DNA of 64,000 nt from JAJCYL01 sp965206015. GTDB taxonomy: Bacteria; Bacteroidota; Bacteroidia; Cytophagales; Cyclobacteriaceae. Of the stretch, positions 63,801 to 64,000 are shown in pieces. The stretch is taken from contig CBDBIW010000010.1 of NCBI GenBank assembly GCA_965206015.1, positions 124,001-188,000 of the forward strand, read 5' to 3'. Positions within the stretch are counted from its first letter, which is position 1, and the number at the start of each line of letters is the position of its first letter. The notes below the pieces were generated by a model. It saw nothing but the letters and a program-made list of their open reading frames with translations. It was not told the DNA's origin and made no database searches. The position numbers were made by a program, and so were the translations under genes.

Positions 63801-64000
63801 AAACAGACAAGCATATGTATTAGATAGATGGACCCCGAATAACCCTACTAACGAACATCCATCTTTTGTCAATCCATCTCGTACATTCGACTTTAATAGT
63901 AGAGCGGTTGAGGACGCCTCATTTTTGAGGCTCAAAAGTATTAGGCTGAGCTACACAGTACCAAATTCAAATGTGGGTAAAATTTCTTCGATTGTGGTCT
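60808..64000 (+). CDS. SusC/RagA TonB-linked receptor with STN domain, 3' end beyond window
   Basis: An open frame runs from the ATG at 60808 to the window edge, 1064 codons without a stop. A signal peptide (LSLLTLCLSMPTLLAEKGFA) is followed by an STN domain (SVKEITVQLKKSHVTVEKVF, about residues 45-110), a carboxypeptidase-regulatory-like domain (VSGKVSDENGQGLPGVSVVV), the plug (GYGSVNKSDLTGSVNSIQGD, DASATAIYGARGSNGVILIS) and a beta-barrel with FRDINEDGEVNDEDRTILGD near residue 930. It lacks only the end of the barrel. The partner SusD should lie just outside the window. Confidence 0.95.
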   Translation, partial: MKSCFKLIILKLSQYTFLSLLTLCLSMPTLLAEKGFAQNKSVKEITVQLKKSHVTVEKVFKTITSQTDFTFNYSKELIDIYQRVSLSIGEFSVEEALLQLSKEASLSFRQVNNTISVKPIQSEKDKPLEIKVREDIKVSGKVSDENGQGLPGVSVVVKESTTGTITDSEGIYSINADESAILVFSYIGYETRELAIAGRSIVDISMTPDVAQLEEIVVIGYGSVNKSDLTGSVNSIQGDKLNTVSQVSLDQAIQGRIPGVQVTQASAEPGGAFSIRIRGTNSITAGNEPLFVVDGLPGVNPGNALNMSDIQSIEVLKDASATAIYGARGSNGVILISTKQGKKGSPLQISYDASVGVQNVAKKLDLLNTQEYIQFYNEVHVDRGNEAPFSQQDIAAAGSGTDWQDEILRTALMTEHRLSFSGGSNDTQYYLSLDYFNQEGIVLSTGHKKYVGRINLIHSFGQNFKVGINLQNSVNFRNSVPLGTGVNIESGVIATALQLPPTLPVFDDQGNFSISLQDLSNSVAQAKTVIDDTETRRLFGNVFVEYQILKNLSTKVNLGYNQSSSLGDFFFNTVTQRGILNEGQATKSLNEENDYLFEFTTQYDNTFNESQFKIIGGYSFQRFQRSGFNASAQNFPTTSFSSNNLGAGDPTQFGASSSRSENTLVSGFGRANYNFGDKYLLTATFRADGSSRFGESSKVAYFPSGAVAWRISNEPFFSGDDLLGGISELKLRASYGISGNQEIGNARSLVLLSSGPIAVFDGIEVQSIAPTQLANPDLKWETTRSFDVGIDFEILNGRIAGSLDYFQNKTKDLLLALPIPTTTGFQSSLQNVGDTKNSGLEINISSRNLTGDFSWSTDFNFATLKNEVTNLGELPRILQGGLRFLGDITILDIGNPINSYFGYQFDGVFQSQQDIDSSPVQANAIPGGRKFRDINEDGEVNDEDRTILGDPFPDFTLGLNNTLDYKNFKLDLFLEGRFGFELANFTNIDSENPIDDLRNRQAYVLDRWTPNNPTNEHPSFVNPSRTFDFNSRAVEDASFLRLKSIRLSYTVPNSNVGKISSIVV

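Noticed and set aside
1..64000. CRISPR array
   Set aside because: No regularly spaced direct repeats of 24-40 bp were seen; tandem duplications found (23203, 34040, 59498) have only two units.

Overview
The window comes from a low-GC Bacteroidota chromosome, probably of the Cytophagales type. The evidence is two ECF sigma / FecR / SusC (STN-type) signalling loci, a SusD lipoprotein, Bacteroidota-style TAnnTTTG -7 boxes, an S41 protease and many lipoproteins with short leader peptides. I ran no searches; family names are from motif recognition.

Layout. 1-3.1 kb: an IS1-like fragment, a cut ECF sigma gene and an intact vanadium-haloperoxidase/PAP2-type gene. 3.5-9.9 kb: ridA, gltX, a decayed NhaP-type antiporter and a flavoprotein / membrane 4Fe-4S protein pair. 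9.9-13.5 kb: 5-oxoprolinase genes pxpA-pxpB-pxpC behind an NRAMP-fold transporter that lacks the usual metal ligands. 13.6-19.7 kb: a lipoprotein, cutC, a DUF4389/DUF4870/M48 cluster, a Rieske-glutamate synthase fusion and a lone trpA. 19.9-37 kb: a graveyard of broken genes, remnants of many IS families, a Mu-like phage remnant beside tRNA-Asp, and one intact IS630 transposase. A few sound genes survive in it (sarcosine-oxidase-like flavoprotein, a novel membrane zinc-ribbon protein, a peroxiredoxin). 37.9-46 kb: a FecCD-type ABC importer divergent from hemE, an S41 protease, a 2-hydroxyacid dehydrogenase, a recX-like gene and several pseudogenes. 46.7-57 kb: a complete sigma-FecR-SusC-SusD locus followed by a VCBS/ASPIC lipoprotein. 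57.1-64 kb: a truncated haloperoxidase, an intact ECF sigma gene, FecR and a second SusC that runs off the window.

The main structural result is a 1982-bp inverted repeat (235-2216 and 57152-59133, at least two base differences). It carries the 5' halves of two divergent genes, haloperoxidase and ECF sigma. The left arm has only the haloperoxidase complete and the right arm only the sigma gene complete. Inverting the 55 kb between the arms would place complete haloperoxidase and complete sigma-FecR-SusC back to back, and leave a doubly truncated, IS1-bounded copy at the other end. The present order therefore looks like the product of recombination between an intact locus and a partial duplicate, or of a misassembly across the repeat.
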